Source of the DNA: Methanolobus psychrophilus R15
GTDB taxonomy: Archaea > Halobacteriota > Methanosarcinia > Methanosarcinales > Methanosarcinaceae
Direction: 5' to 3'
DNA: 64,000 nucleotides
Assembly (NCBI GenBank): GCA_000306725.1
Contig: CP003083.1
Location: 2,046,001 to 2,110,000, forward strand
Position 1 is the first letter of the stretch; every line of letters starts with the position of its first letter. Under the pieces are notes generated by a model. That model did no database searches and was not told where the DNA came from. It saw only the letters and a program-made list of their open reading frames with translations. The position numbers and the translations under genes are program-made. Positions 1-9,375 of this stretch are shown in pieces.

Positions 1-16
1 ATTTTCAAACTTTTAA

Positions 17-934
17 TTCGATTTCAGTGTCATAAGAGGGATTCTAATTAGGATAAGAAACAGGAGAAAAACTTCACGCAGGAAGATCAAGTCTTCCAGC
101 TCCGGGGATGCGCAGGTCAGTGAAGTTGAGGTATCTATCGATACCCCCCCTACTCAGGGCAAACCTGCAGGATCTAAGGGAGCCTTCGCTCCAAAAGCAG
201 AGGCAAAGAAAGCAGGAAATGCAAGACCCGAGGCCAAAAAACCCTTCTCCGGGAAGTCCGGGGCAAGGAAAAGCTCTGCTGCAAAAGCAGAAGTAAAGGC
301 CAAAGAACGTGAGGCAGAAATAATAACAAATCCGCCAGTGAGCGGTTCTGTGGAAGAATATAAAATGGATGCAAAAGAAAGTGTTTTTGTCATGCCCGGT
401 GACCTTGTCGGTACTACCGAAGAGTTCACTGCCGGTGAAGGCACCTACATTGATGTGGGTGATATACATTCAATAGGTACAGGATATGTGCATATTGACA
501 GGAACTCAAGAGTGATATCCGTGCTTCCTAAAACCAAAACGCCTCCACAGTTGACCGAAGGGGATATTGTTGTTGGCAGCGTTGTGAATATACGTGAATC
601 TGTTGTCTTGGTTGCGATTGGTGCGATCAGGGGCAAGGGGGAGCGTGAGTTCCAGATGGATGGTCCGGCCGCTATTCATGTTTCCAATGTGAGGGATTCT
701 TTTGTCAAGAGCCTTTCTCAGGAGTTTGCGATGTCTGACATCGTCAAGGCAAAGGTCATCAATACCCAGAATATGCGCCTGAGCACTGCTGAAGCGTCAT
801 TGGGTGTCATGAGGGCCAGCTGCTCCAGATGCAGGACGATCCTTGAGAAGGACGAAAGTAAACTCAAATGCCCTTCATGTGGCTATATCGAAAAGAGAAA
901 GTTGTCTTCCGATTACGGGACCGGAATACTCTGA
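17..934 (+). CDS. csl4: Archaeal exosome RNA-binding subunit Csl4; 5' end uncertain
   Basis: Csl4 is a cap subunit of the archaeal exosome that binds RNA and feeds the Rrp41/Rrp42 phosphorolytic ring. Counting from a GTG at 338, there is an N-terminal domain beginning near VFVMPGDLVG (residues 17-26), an S1-type fold around residues 72-150, and a C-terminal zinc ribbon with CSRC and CPSC (Cys162, 165, 178, 181). The same frame is open back to position 17 and encodes a Lys/Ala/Pro-rich, apparently disordered segment. That segment has no ATG, GTG or TTG after the stop at 14-16. Neither GTG 338 nor ATG 365 has a ribosome-binding site. The start may therefore be unusual, or a base may be wrong near the 5' end. 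The domain identity is secure and the start is not. rpoL follows 24 bases downstream, so the two are probably co-transcribed. Confidence 0.85.
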   Translation, partial: FDFSVIRGILIRIRNRRKTSRRKIKSSSSGDAQVSEVEVSIDTPPTQGKPAGSKGAFAPKAEAKKAGNARPEAKKPFSGKSGARKSSAAKAEVKAKEREAEIITNPPVSGSVEEYKMDAKESVFVMPGDLVGTTEEFTAGEGTYIDVGDIHSIGTGYVHIDRNSRVISVLPKTKTPPQLTEGDIVVGSVVNIRESVVLVAIGAIRGKGEREFQMDGPAAIHVSNVRDSFVKSLSQEFAMSDIVKAKVINTQNMRLSTAEASLGVMRASCSRCRTILEKDESKLKCPSCGYIEKRKLSSDYGTGIL

Positions 935-958
935 ATATCTATAACAGGTGAGATAAAG

Positions 959-1237
959 ATGGAATTGAAGATAATTGATAAGATTGATGACGAAATGCAC
1001 CTTGAGATCAAAGGCGAGACACATACGCTTCTCAACATGCTCAAGTCAGTTCTCCTTGACGACAGCAGAGTGCAGATAGCAACCTATGATATGAAACATG
1101 TTTCTATCAGCGACCCTATACTTTTTGTCAAAACAGATGGCACCGATCCTATAGATGTCATCAAGGATGCACTGAGAGTTCTCATTTCCCAATGCGATGA
1201 GTTCATAGGTGTTTTCTCAAAAGCAGTAGAAGCCTGA
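959..1237 (+). CDS. rpoL: DNA-directed RNA polymerase subunit L (Rpo11)
   Basis: The 92-residue protein has the usual length of archaeal RpoL, the homologue of eukaryotic RPB11 and bacterial alpha NTD. It dimerises with subunit D to nucleate polymerase assembly. The family core HTLLNMLKSVLLDD lies near residues 22-35, followed by the mixed alpha/beta dimerisation fold. A GGTGAG ribosome-binding site about 7 bases upstream supports the ATG. Linkage csl4-rpoL recurs in euryarchaea (known pattern). A hairpin plus T-run directly downstream suggests that the transcript ends here. Confidence 0.97.
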   Translation: MELKIIDKIDDEMHLEIKGETHTLLNMLKSVLLDDSRVQIATYDMKHVSISDPILFVKTDGTDPIDVIKDALRVLISQCDEFIGVFSKAVEA

Positions 1238-1248
1238 GATTACCTGCA

Positions 1249-1277
1249 GCACCTTTTAGGTGCATTTCTCTTTTTAC
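1249..1277 (+). terminator. Hairpin plus T-tract after rpoL
   Basis: GCACCT-TTT-AGGTGC forms a perfect 6-bp stem at 1249-1263, followed by ATTTCTCTTTTT. It lies 11 bases after the rpoL stop. Archaeal termination relies mainly on the T-tract, so the hairpin may be incidental. Confidence 0.6.
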
Positions 1278-1416
1278 GGCTCTCTGTGGCTATTGACTCT
1301 GATTCAGCTTTGCATTTCTGACATTCATTCCTGTGTGGCAGAGAATCTTTGATGAATATTCTTAATTAGTATTGGCTCACTATCCAAAAAGGTAATTTTA
1401 ACAAGTGAAGATTTAA

Positions 1417-2589
<1,173 letters not shown>

Positions 2590-2655
2590 AGACTCCCAAC
2601 GTGTATTCCCCAATTATAACCCAATTGCACGCTTAATAATTACTTTCAATGGACC

Positions 2656-3606
2656 ATGCCCATTAGTACGATACTGAGGAAAAAACGTGCAGACGAGGCG
2701 TTAAACAAAGTCAAGGTCAAGGCAGGAACAGTAAATAAGGCTCTCAACAAGCTGATACTTCTCTTCCTGTTTGTGATCCTTCCCCTCCAGGGTGCCATAA
2801 TAGCGATCAGACTTGAATACATAGTTGTTCCCGAACTCATCCCGGCCTTTCTGGAAGCTATTCTAACCATAATGGTTTCATATACAATAGCGACAGTTTT
2901 TCTCAAACTGACCATCTATCTGGTTCCCGAGCGCTTTGGCGGTGCAGGCAGTCAGGAAGAAAAGATATTGCTGAGCAAGGCCTATGTAGCTTTCATTTAC
3001 GCTCTGTCGACATTGGTCGTTTTCTGGCAGCTTGGTATCGATACCAGGGATATAGCCATATTCCTCGGACTTATTGCCACAGGTTTTGCCTTTGCGCTGA
3101 GAGATATCATATTCTCCTACTTCGCATGGTTCATCCTGCTCACAAAGAAACCGTTCAAGATAGGCGATTATATTGAGGTGGGGGATGAGGAAGGCATGGT
3201 CAAGCATATAGGCTTGTTCTACGTTGTGGTGGACCCTACTCCCTCGACATACGAGGACTACCACAAGATCCCCAACAAGTTATTCCTTGAGACGGCTATC
3301 ACCAATCACGGCAAGGGTAAATTCAAACTGGCGTTCGACTTTTACATCAAAGATATCCCCGCGTATCTCGATGAGAAGGTAGAGAGCATCAGAGAGAAAG
3401 CAAGGTCAGCCGGTTACGGAGACGCCCGCTTCCACCTCGATTCCGACAAGGACGGCCTGAAACTGACCACCGAATATAAGGCCACATTCGAATCCAAAGA
3501 AAAAGCAAGACACCATCTGATCTGCATTATCATGGAAGAGATGGGCATCCTGACCCCCGAGGCCACCAAGGTACACGAACCCAGGAAGCTCAGGTATTCC
3601 CTCTGA
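2656..3606 (+). CDS. MscS-family mechanosensitive ion channel
   Basis: This 316-residue inner-membrane channel belongs to the small-conductance mechanosensitive family, which vents solutes on hypo-osmotic shock. Three hydrophobic segments lie at about residues 30-60, 68-90 and 105-165. The pore-lining and linker region reads GLIATGFAFALRDI then KKPFKIGDYIEV, which is the typical start of the MscS beta domain. The C-terminal cytoplasmic alpha/beta domain follows. A close paralogue of nearly equal length (315 residues) lies at 13614-14561 and shares the ITKKPFKIGDYI-like core. The flanking genes are unrelated, so it is probably monocistronic. Confidence 0.93.
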   Translation: MPISTILRKKRADEALNKVKVKAGTVNKALNKLILLFLFVILPLQGAIIAIRLEYIVVPELIPAFLEAILTIMVSYTIATVFLKLTIYLVPERFGGAGSQEEKILLSKAYVAFIYALSTLVVFWQLGIDTRDIAIFLGLIATGFAFALRDIIFSYFAWFILLTKKPFKIGDYIEVGDEEGMVKHIGLFYVVVDPTPSTYEDYHKIPNKLFLETAITNHGKGKFKLAFDFYIKDIPAYLDEKVESIREKARSAGYGDARFHLDSDKDGLKLTTEYKATFESKEKARHHLICIIMEEMGILTPEATKVHEPRKLRYSL

Positions 3607-3686
3607 CCCACAATCCTCTTTTTTAGCGTGCCCTGATACCATAAAGCCTTTAATCTCAGAAGTATTATTAAGGGTGTATCATGCAC

Positions 3687-3757
3687 GCGGCTGTGGTTTA
3701 GCGGTATGACAGAGGCTTCCCAAGCCTTTAACCCGGGTTCGAATCCCGGCAGCCGCA
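3687..3757 (+). tRNA. tRNA-Gly (anticodon CCC)
   Basis: A full cloverleaf can be drawn. The 7-bp acceptor stem is GCGGCTG/CAGCCGC, the anticodon loop is TTCCCAA with anticodon CCC, and the 5-bp T stem CCGGG/CCCGG encloses TTCGAAT. The discriminator base is A. There is no intron and the CCA is not encoded. It reads GGG glycine codons. A T-rich run (TTATTTTTGTGTTTTT) follows at once and is the likely terminator. Confidence 0.96.
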
Positions 3758-3775
3758 TTATTTTTGTGTTTTTGG
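3758..3775 (+). terminator. T-rich terminator of tRNA-Gly
   Basis: The sequence TTATTTTTGTGTTTTT starts directly after the tRNA 3' end. Oligo-T tracts are the main archaeal termination signal. Confidence 0.55.
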
Positions 3776-3979
3776 TGAACTTCAAGAATGCATTGTCTTG
3801 AAAGTTCATTTTCCAGCTTTGTAAAAATCCTCATTTGAATCGCTAATCTAAATAGTAATTTACTTTCAGTTGAATATTTTATAGCATGCTGAATAAGTCT
3901 CTTCAGCATAATTCTTTTTTCAAATGACTAGATATTTAAGTAACTACTAAATATATAGTGATATAATTGATGTGGTTAT

Positions 3980-4399
3980 ATGAAAAAAGTAATAATCTTA
4001 TTAGTCTTAATTGCTGCTTTAGCAGCTGCAGGATGTACGGAAGAACAACAAACTCCTCAGAATGATTTAAGCTTGGCAGAAAACGTTGAAACTGTCCAGC
4101 AAGACTCAGACGGAGGAATACAGGCTGTTCAGGTGATAGGTCCGGTAAACTATCGGGCGGAGACCTATTGGCAATGGCATGATCAGACTACTGAGATCTT
4201 GGAAAGCAAAAAAGGGAAAAATGTAAAGATTTACGCATCTGGTGTTGAACATAAGGGGAAGCTGACAGAAGTAAATGGTTTCTATGTTGTTCTCCATGAC
4301 AATACAGGAGGAGGAATCCGTGACAATATTGTTGGGGAAATGTATGTTAGTATAGATTCCATATCTGCAATCGTGGAAGTGCCATCTGTAGTAATGTAA
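3980..4399 (+). CDS. Small secreted lipoprotein, function unknown
   Basis: This 139-residue protein begins with a lysine-rich N terminus, a hydrophobic core and the lipobox-like sequence AAAGC (Cys19), so it should be exported and lipid-anchored. The mature part is acidic and Gln/Asp-rich at first. It then has a compact C-terminal half (about residues 70-139, KNVKIYASGVEHKGKLTEV) that looks like a small beta-barrel. I do not recognise a named family. A TATA-like element CTAAATATATAG lies near 3946-3957. The leader TGTGGTTATATGAAAA is nearly repeated upstream of the regulator at 4939, which suggests shared regulatory sequence or duplication. The next 530 bases hold a mobile-element remnant and a cas1 fragment. 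Confidence 0.7.
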   Translation: MKKVIILLVLIAALAAAGCTEEQQTPQNDLSLAENVETVQQDSDGGIQAVQVIGPVNYRAETYWQWHDQTTEILESKKGKNVKIYASGVEHKGKLTEVNGFYVVLHDNTGGGIRDNIVGEMYVSIDSISAIVEVPSVVM

Positions 4400-4428
4400 C
4401 ACTCGTCGTTTTCACATAATACAAGGAT

Positions 4429-4562
4429 GGGCTTTGTAGAAAACCTACCTAGACAAGCATCGATAAGGTCAAAATGGCAAATGTTTTCAATCTAGGATGG
4501 TGCATTTTAAATTATTGGTAACTTGGATATTTGTTAGAATATCGAGGATTTCTACAGAGCCC
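4429..4562. mobile_element. MITE-like 134-bp element with 18-bp terminal inverted repeats
   Basis: The left end GGGCTTTGTAGAAAACCT (4429-4446) and the right end AGGATTTCTACAGAGCCC (4545-4562) are inverted repeats that match at 16 of 18 positions. The 100 internal bases have no coding capacity but contain a nested CCTAGA/TCTAGG inverted repeat. Length, ends and lack of a transposase fit a miniature inverted-repeat element mobilised in trans. The family is unknown to me. The ends have the look of IS5-type elements, which is inference only. It abuts the cas1 fragment directly at 4563. Confidence 0.65.
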
Positions 4563-4870
4563 TAATAACTGTAAGATTTACAAAGAATCGAAATGGCTCT
4601 TGCAGGTCATACGTTAAACTGTCTTTACTTGGATTCATTTAATGCAGGAACCCAACATTAGAATCAAGACCAACAGTATTTATGGCTCTTAAGCATTCAG
4701 TTTCAAGCAATGCATGACCAGGATTTAACATGGCATTAACTTGATCTCCTGCTCCTGTAGCTCTTTAGTATTGTTCACTTCTCGAACAGAAATCATCTTC
4801 AAGAGTATTGTTTTTGTAAGTCCATTCCGGCATTTCCAGGCAACCCCATCTTCAACTCCCACTATGCTCA
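4563..4870 (-). pseudogene. cas1: Decayed cas1 fragment
   Basis: Read on the minus strand, 4764-4563 encodes a continuous match to the conserved core of the CRISPR integrase Cas1. It shows GAGDQVNAMLN, then ALLETECLRAINTVGLD, NVGFLH, and after a stop SLTYDLQEPFRFF. The family catalytic Glu (in LLETE), His (GFLH) and Asp (YDLQEPFR) are all still present. A single base change has made the codon after GFLH (normally Glu) into TAA at 4639-4641. A frameshift lies near 4764, and upstream sequence to about 4870 is only loosely recognisable. The 3' part is cut off exactly at the end of the MITE-like element. I see no CRISPR repeats or other cas genes in the window. Identification rests on remembered family motifs, not on a search. 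Confidence 0.75.
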
Positions 4871-4938
4871 CCAGAAATTATATATGTTGATTTCTCTTAT
4901 TTACTGTAATCACTGGAAATAGTGTAAATGTGGTTATA

Positions 4939-5430
4939 ATGAAAACTACAAAAAAGGAATTTGAGAATCTTGTGTATCAGGGGATAAAGTCCCAGGGATT
5001 TGACGAATTGTCATCCAGGCTGATCGCAATATTGTATTCTGAACCGGATCCACTGACACTGGAAGAGCTTTCTGCGATCACGGGGTATAGTTTTTCGGCT
5101 GTGAGTGCAACAATGAAACTGCTTAGTGGCATAAAGGTCGTGGAGAAAACAAAGAAAGCCGGTTCAAAAAAGTTATACTTTTCAGTTCAGAGGAATATGC
5201 TGACACTGACCATTGCTGCAATAAGGTCCAAGAGTGAATTCATGGTGGCTCCTGCACTAAATGATCTTCCCGGTATAATTGAAAAATGCAGGAACAGCAA
5301 AGCGGAAGATTCTGAAAGGACACTCCGGATAATAGAACAATATTATCAGCAGATGGTTGCACTGGATCTGATTTTTAAAAACCTGATCGAATTTACCGAG
5401 AAAATCCAAAAAGAGATGATCACAGAATGA
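4939..5430 (+). CDS. GbsR/MarR-like winged-helix transcriptional regulator
   Basis: The protein is 163 residues long. Residues of about 25-85 form a winged helix-turn-helix (PLTLEELSAITGYSFSAVSATMKLLSGIKVVEKTKK) of the GbsR/MarR type, followed by a helical C-terminal half likely to dimerise. An in-frame GTG lies at 4930, but ATG 4939 is preferred because MKTTKKEF is a natural N terminus. The stop overlaps the start of the next gene (ATGA at 5427-5430), so it is translationally coupled to the surface protein and ABC transporter that follow. It probably controls its own operon (inference). Confidence 0.85.
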   Translation: MKTTKKEFENLVYQGIKSQGFDELSSRLIAILYSEPDPLTLEELSAITGYSFSAVSATMKLLSGIKVVEKTKKAGSKKLYFSVQRNMLTLTIAAIRSKSEFMVAPALNDLPGIIEKCRNSKAEDSERTLRIIEQYYQQMVALDLIFKNLIEFTEKIQKEMITE

Positions 5431-6656
5431 ATCACAATACAAAACTGACACTTTTGGTCCTGTTTATCTTTACGCTCTTTTTAGCAGGGACAAATACTGT
5501 TCAGGCAGTATCTGCCGGTGATGAATGTTTAAATGCGGTTGTAGAGAACATAAGTCCCAGTTCGGTAGGAATCAACGAACAATTCACCGTGGGTATCAGT
5601 CTTGAGAATTGCGGCACCAGGGTTCCTGAGAACATCACTTTTGAAATAATCCGCATCCCTCCGGATATCATAGTTACGGAAGATCTGGTCGCCTATTTTC
5701 CCCGATTCGTGTACCGTGACAGCGAAAGGCAGCTAAGGTACCATATGCGGACAACCCCTGATGCAAACCCCGGTCCCCATATCATAAAAATGAGACTGAC
5801 ATACGGAAGTGATAATGCATACGTAGTAAAATACTATGATGTCGAAGTGATGGTGACAGGCGAACATGCAGAACCGAGGATATCTTCTGTCAGAACAAAT
5901 CCCCAATATATCTATGAGGGGGATACTGTTGACCTGAATCTGGAGATAGAGAACTTCGGGAAGGCAATAGCAAAATCCGCAGTAGTCAACCTGGATCACA
6001 ATTTTAAGGGAATCACCAACTCTACAGTTGGCTCTCTTGCCCCGGGTGGTAATCAGACCGCATTATTCAAGTTCAAGGCAGGCACTGCCGGCACATTTGT
6101 AATTCCTGTTATCATAAGCTATGAAGACGACTACGGGAAGCAAAAGGACGAATATGACATTGAATTGACCGTGCTTGACAGGAAAGGGAATCTGAACGTT
6201 GCATCGGTAAAGGTCAATCCGGTTCTCCCCTATGACGGGGATACTGTAGAACTGACAATGAGGATCGAGAACTCCGGTGACAATACCATAAATTCAATAC
6301 GGGTTTATTACGATCACCCGTTCAAAGGATTAAAAGAATCTTTCATAGGAACCCTTGCCCCTAATGAAGACGGGCCTGCCGTGATTACTTTTGTAGCGGA
6401 CAGGGCAGGGGAATACGAACTGCCGGTAACCATAACATATAGTGATGATTTTGGAGAAGAGCAGATCAAAACCAACATCAATCTCATTGTTATGGAAAAG
6501 AACAGCGGGATAGGAACAATAATAATCATATTGCTTATTCTGGCAGTTATTGGCGGCCTTATATATTATAATTACAGGACCGTAAGATCAAAAGATGCAG
6601 TCATCAGGCAGCTGATGGAAGGCAACGATAATTCCGGTAACGGCAAAAAAGAATGA
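5427..6656 (+). CDS. Surface-anchored S-layer/CARDB-repeat protein
   Basis: This 409-residue exported protein has a signal peptide (residues 1 to about 29), then an N-terminal beta domain and two related CARDB-like repeats. The repeats begin near EPRISSVRTNPQYIYEGDTV and LNVASVKVNPVLPYDGDTV, and share the pattern V..NP...GDTV.L...IEN.G. A C-terminal membrane helix (GTIIIILLILAVIGG, near residues 361-380) is followed by a short charged cytoplasmic tail. The repeats match the COG1361 S-layer-domain family. Position between a regulator and an FtsX-type permease suggests that it is the extracellular partner of the transporter. Confidence 0.85.
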   Translation: MNHNTKLTLLVLFIFTLFLAGTNTVQAVSAGDECLNAVVENISPSSVGINEQFTVGISLENCGTRVPENITFEIIRIPPDIIVTEDLVAYFPRFVYRDSERQLRYHMRTTPDANPGPHIIKMRLTYGSDNAYVVKYYDVEVMVTGEHAEPRISSVRTNPQYIYEGDTVDLNLEIENFGKAIAKSAVVNLDHNFKGITNSTVGSLAPGGNQTALFKFKAGTAGTFVIPVIISYEDDYGKQKDEYDIELTVLDRKGNLNVASVKVNPVLPYDGDTVELTMRIENSGDNTINSIRVYYDHPFKGLKESFIGTLAPNEDGPAVITFVADRAGEYELPVTITYSDDFGEEQIKTNINLIVMEKNSGIGTIIIILLILAVIGGLIYYNYRTVRSKDAVIRQLMEGNDNSGNGKKE

Positions 6657-6665
6657 GGGCTCAAT

Positions 6666-7874
6666 ATGATCAATGATATCCGGGTGGGAGCCCTCATTGC
6701 ATACTGCAGTGTAAAGAGAGGGAACAAGAAAACCCTCATTTTCATAGTTTTTGTCCTCTCCCTCATTTTCATGAACTTAGTGTTCCTTCCATCAATGATA
6801 GGAGGACTTTCAGGTCTGTTTACCGGATTCATGCAGGACTACCCCTACGGAGATATCGTCATTGAGCCAACAGGCGATAACACCTACATCAACAATGCTG
6901 ATAACGTATTGAAGAAGGTCCGGGCTGTAGAAGGCGTGAGAGCCGGTACAAAAAGACTGGATGTGGGAGCATCCATTAACCATAAACAGAAAGTTGTCGG
7001 TGTAACGATAACCGGAATGCTTCCTATAGAAGAATACGAGATCTCCCGCTATCCGTACATTATCTCAGAAGGGGACTTCTTAAGCGATCTTTCCAGGGAC
7101 GAGATCATCATTGGCGCTATGATAGCAGGGACCGGTTTTGGCTCCGAGATATATGACAACCTGGGTGAAGTAAGGCCGGGAGCGTTTGTTGACGTAACGT
7201 ACAGCAATGGAGTAAAGAGGACCTATAAGGTCAAAGGCATTATGGAAGGCACATTTGAGGTTGTCGATCTTAATGCCCTGGTCCATTACAAAGAGATCGA
7301 GGATGTGTACGGCCTGGAAGGAAAAGAAGCCACCAGCGTAGTTGTAAGGGTTGATGAGCAGGGAACGGAAGCACAGATACAGGACAAGATAAGAGAAGCG
7401 GGCGTGAATGAGCAGATATTTACATGGGCTGATAAGTCGGAGTCTCTCATAAGGCAGGCAATGCAAAGCATGGGCGCTATAGATACCATGTCCAAGATAG
7501 TGAGCCTGATCGTAGGTGCAGCCCTGGTACTCATCATAATCTACATCAATGTGCTGAACAGGAAAAAAGAGATAGGTATCCTGAAAGCAGTGGGTATCAC
7601 TCCAAGGTCCATTGTGCTGTCCTATGCATTCCTCAGCACGTTCTATGTTTCCCTGGGAATATCCGCAGGATTGTTACTATACCTCTCACTTATGTTCTAT
7701 TTTCAGGCAAATCCGGTAACATTCTATGAAACGATGGAGATAAGGCCAACTATTGATCCTGTGCTGCTTGTCCAGAGCGTAGCCACCATGCTTACGCTGT
7801 CAGTGATAGCCGGGATACTCCCTGCCTGGAGTGTATCAAGGGAGAGCATACTCAAAGCCATATGGGGGCGGTAA
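6666..7874 (+). CDS. ABC transporter permease, FtsX/MacB/LolC type
   Basis: This 402-residue membrane protein has one N-terminal transmembrane helix (about residues 22-46), a large extracellular MacB-like domain (about 47-265) and three C-terminal helices (about 275-295, 318-345, 368-392). NVLNRKKEIGILKAVGITPRSI is the typical cytoplasmic FtsX loop that couples to the ATPase. Such transporters usually act as mechanotransmission devices on lipoproteins or surface substrates rather than as importers. The start lies 9 bases after the upstream stop with GAGGG upstream. The 3' end is directly followed by the ATPase gene. Confidence 0.92.
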   Translation: MINDIRVGALIAYCSVKRGNKKTLIFIVFVLSLIFMNLVFLPSMIGGLSGLFTGFMQDYPYGDIVIEPTGDNTYINNADNVLKKVRAVEGVRAGTKRLDVGASINHKQKVVGVTITGMLPIEEYEISRYPYIISEGDFLSDLSRDEIIIGAMIAGTGFGSEIYDNLGEVRPGAFVDVTYSNGVKRTYKVKGIMEGTFEVVDLNALVHYKEIEDVYGLEGKEATSVVVRVDEQGTEAQIQDKIREAGVNEQIFTWADKSESLIRQAMQSMGAIDTMSKIVSLIVGAALVLIIIYINVLNRKKEIGILKAVGITPRSIVLSYAFLSTFYVSLGISAGLLLYLSLMFYFQANPVTFYETMEIRPTIDPVLLVQSVATMLTLSVIAGILPAWSVSRESILKAIWGR

Positions 7875-7876
7875 AA

Positions 7877-8569
7877 ATGATAATAGTAAAGGACCTGAAA
7901 AGGTGTTATGGCACAGGAGACACGGCTGTCAGGGCTCTTAAGGGTGTTTCATTTGAGATCAGTAAAGGGGAATTTGTAGCTATAATGGGTGCATCCGGAA
8001 GTGGAAAAACAACTCTGCTACGGATACTGGCACTTCTGGACGATGCAACGGATGGGGAATATACGATCAGGGGATTAAAGGTTTCAAGCCTGCCTGAAGC
8101 AGAAAGAAGTTATTACAGGCTGACACAGGTCGGTTATATCTTTCAGGATTATGCACTTATCAGCGAGATGAGTGCCGCCGAAAATGTGTATCTGCTTTCC
8201 ATGATGGAAGGAAAATCAAAGAAGGAATCGTACAGGACTGCCCTTGAAGCACTGGAAAAGGTTGGCCTCAAAGGAAAGCATGACAGAGTTCCTGATGAAT
8301 TGTCGGGTGGCGAAAAGCAAAGGGTGGCAATCGCAAGGGCCATTGCAAAAAAACCGGACATTTTGTTTGCCGATGAACCGTGTGCCAACCTGGACACCAC
8401 CAATTCAAAACAAGTACTGGATGTATTTAAAGAGCTGAATGAAAAATATGGCCAGACAATCGTGATGGTTACGCATGAACCATGGCACACTGAGTACGTT
8501 GACAGGGTGATTACCTTCAAAGATGGTAGTTTACTTAGCGATGATAAAAAAATGAAAGAACATGAGTGA
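7877..8569 (+). CDS. ABC transporter ATP-binding protein, LolD/MacB type
   Basis: This 230-residue nucleotide-binding subunit pairs with the preceding permease. It shows the Walker A motif GASGSGKTT (near residues 38-46), Q-loop IFQDYALI, signature LSGGEKQR, Walker B ILFADEP and the switch His in VMVTHEP. An in-frame ATG at 7862 overlaps the permease. ATG 7877 comes 2 bases after the permease stop and behind a GGGGGCGG ribosome-binding site, so it is preferred. Confidence 0.94.
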   Translation: MIIVKDLKRCYGTGDTAVRALKGVSFEISKGEFVAIMGASGSGKTTLLRILALLDDATDGEYTIRGLKVSSLPEAERSYYRLTQVGYIFQDYALISEMSAAENVYLLSMMEGKSKKESYRTALEALEKVGLKGKHDRVPDELSGGEKQRVAIARAIAKKPDILFADEPCANLDTTNSKQVLDVFKELNEKYGQTIVMVTHEPWHTEYVDRVITFKDGSLLSDDKKMKEHE

Positions 8570-8574
8570 ACATC

Positions 8575-8718
8575 ATGAAAAACAAAGTCGGATTTGTCTC
8601 ACGAATGGTGTTAACAGCCTGTAGGAATTGTATTTTTAGGAAGTCCTTATATCCATCTCTGCCAGCAAAACCATTATATCTCTCCGGGCATTTTATCCGC
8701 CTCTATATTCTTTTATAA
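8575..8718 (+). pseudogene. Short ORF after the ABC operon, possible permease remnant
   Basis: An ATG five bases after the ATPase stop opens a 47-codon frame. The first two dozen residues look coding and contain RMVLTACRNCIFRKS, reminiscent of the RRNIFR-type start of FtsX-family permeases. The rest is Pro/Leu-rich and not protein-like. It may be the truncated 5' end of a second permease gene, lost by deletion. It could also be a small membrane-associated peptide. No homologue was checked. Confidence 0.35.
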
Positions 8719-8746
8719 TCGAAGATACAGTCGGTGAAAACAGATC

Positions 8747-9340
8747 ATGGGAGAAAGTGTGGCTATTAGCCTGGCCGTAAAAAGGGCAATTCGTTACGAT
8801 ATTATACAGAACATACTCCGGCACTATGAGTGCCCGCCCTCCTGCCAGTCCCACTGTTGCAGTAAAGGGCAGATACATATGTTCGAGGATGAGCTGAAGG
8901 TGCTGTCGTCCCTTGATTCGGCAAGGGCGGGGAAGATCACCACGGACAGCAATTCGCCCAGCCTGTATCTCATGCAGGCTCCATGTTCGTTCCTTAATGA
9001 CACGGGGCGGTGCCATGTATATGAAAGAAGGCCTACGGTCTGTGGAATGTATCCTTTCAAAGTGAACACTTCGGGCACCACAGTAGGATTACAGCCATGT
9101 CCTGTGGGTTTTTTGATAATCCGGGACTTTGCTTCATGGATAATTGACACCCTCTCAAAGTCAGATCTCTCTCCGGAAGAACGGTCCGGGCTCGTTGATG
9201 AATGGCAGAGGAATGTAGAATCATATGCATTGGAACTCTCAGAGTTTCATTCCAGGCCCGTTCTCATGGAAATGCAGATCCCGTATGAGGATCTTGAGAT
9301 GCTCTCCATGTTCCTTGCCTCAAAGAACAGTGGAAAATAA
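8747..9340 (+). CDS. YkgJ-family cysteine-cluster protein
   Basis: This 197-residue cytoplasmic protein has the YkgJ/CxxCxxCC pattern. It has CPPSCQSHCC near residues 29-38, then PCSFL, CHVYERRPTVCGMYP and QPCPVG, supplying about eight cysteines that can ligate zinc or an Fe-S cluster. The C-terminal third is helical and lacks cysteines. The biochemical role of the family is not established. GGTGA lies 13 bases before the ATG. It is separated from the ABC operon by only about 30 bases of promoter-like sequence and from the CBS genes by 217 bases. Confidence 0.88.
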   Translation: MGESVAISLAVKRAIRYDIIQNILRHYECPPSCQSHCCSKGQIHMFEDELKVLSSLDSARAGKITTDSNSPSLYLMQAPCSFLNDTGRCHVYERRPTVCGMYPFKVNTSGTTVGLQPCPVGFLIIRDFASWIIDTLSKSDLSPEERSGLVDEWQRNVESYALELSEFHSRPVLMEMQIPYEDLEMLSMFLASKNSGK

Positions 9341-9375
9341 CCGGCTTACAGTAAGTTCATCCGGGATGAGAGATG

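Noticed and set aside
108..296. 62-codon ORF in the csl4 5' region
   Set aside because: It is out of frame with the Lys/Ala-rich csl4 extension, which has the more protein-like composition.
4400..4938. CRISPR array next to the cas1 relic
   Set aside because: I looked for regularly spaced repeats and saw none here or elsewhere in the window.
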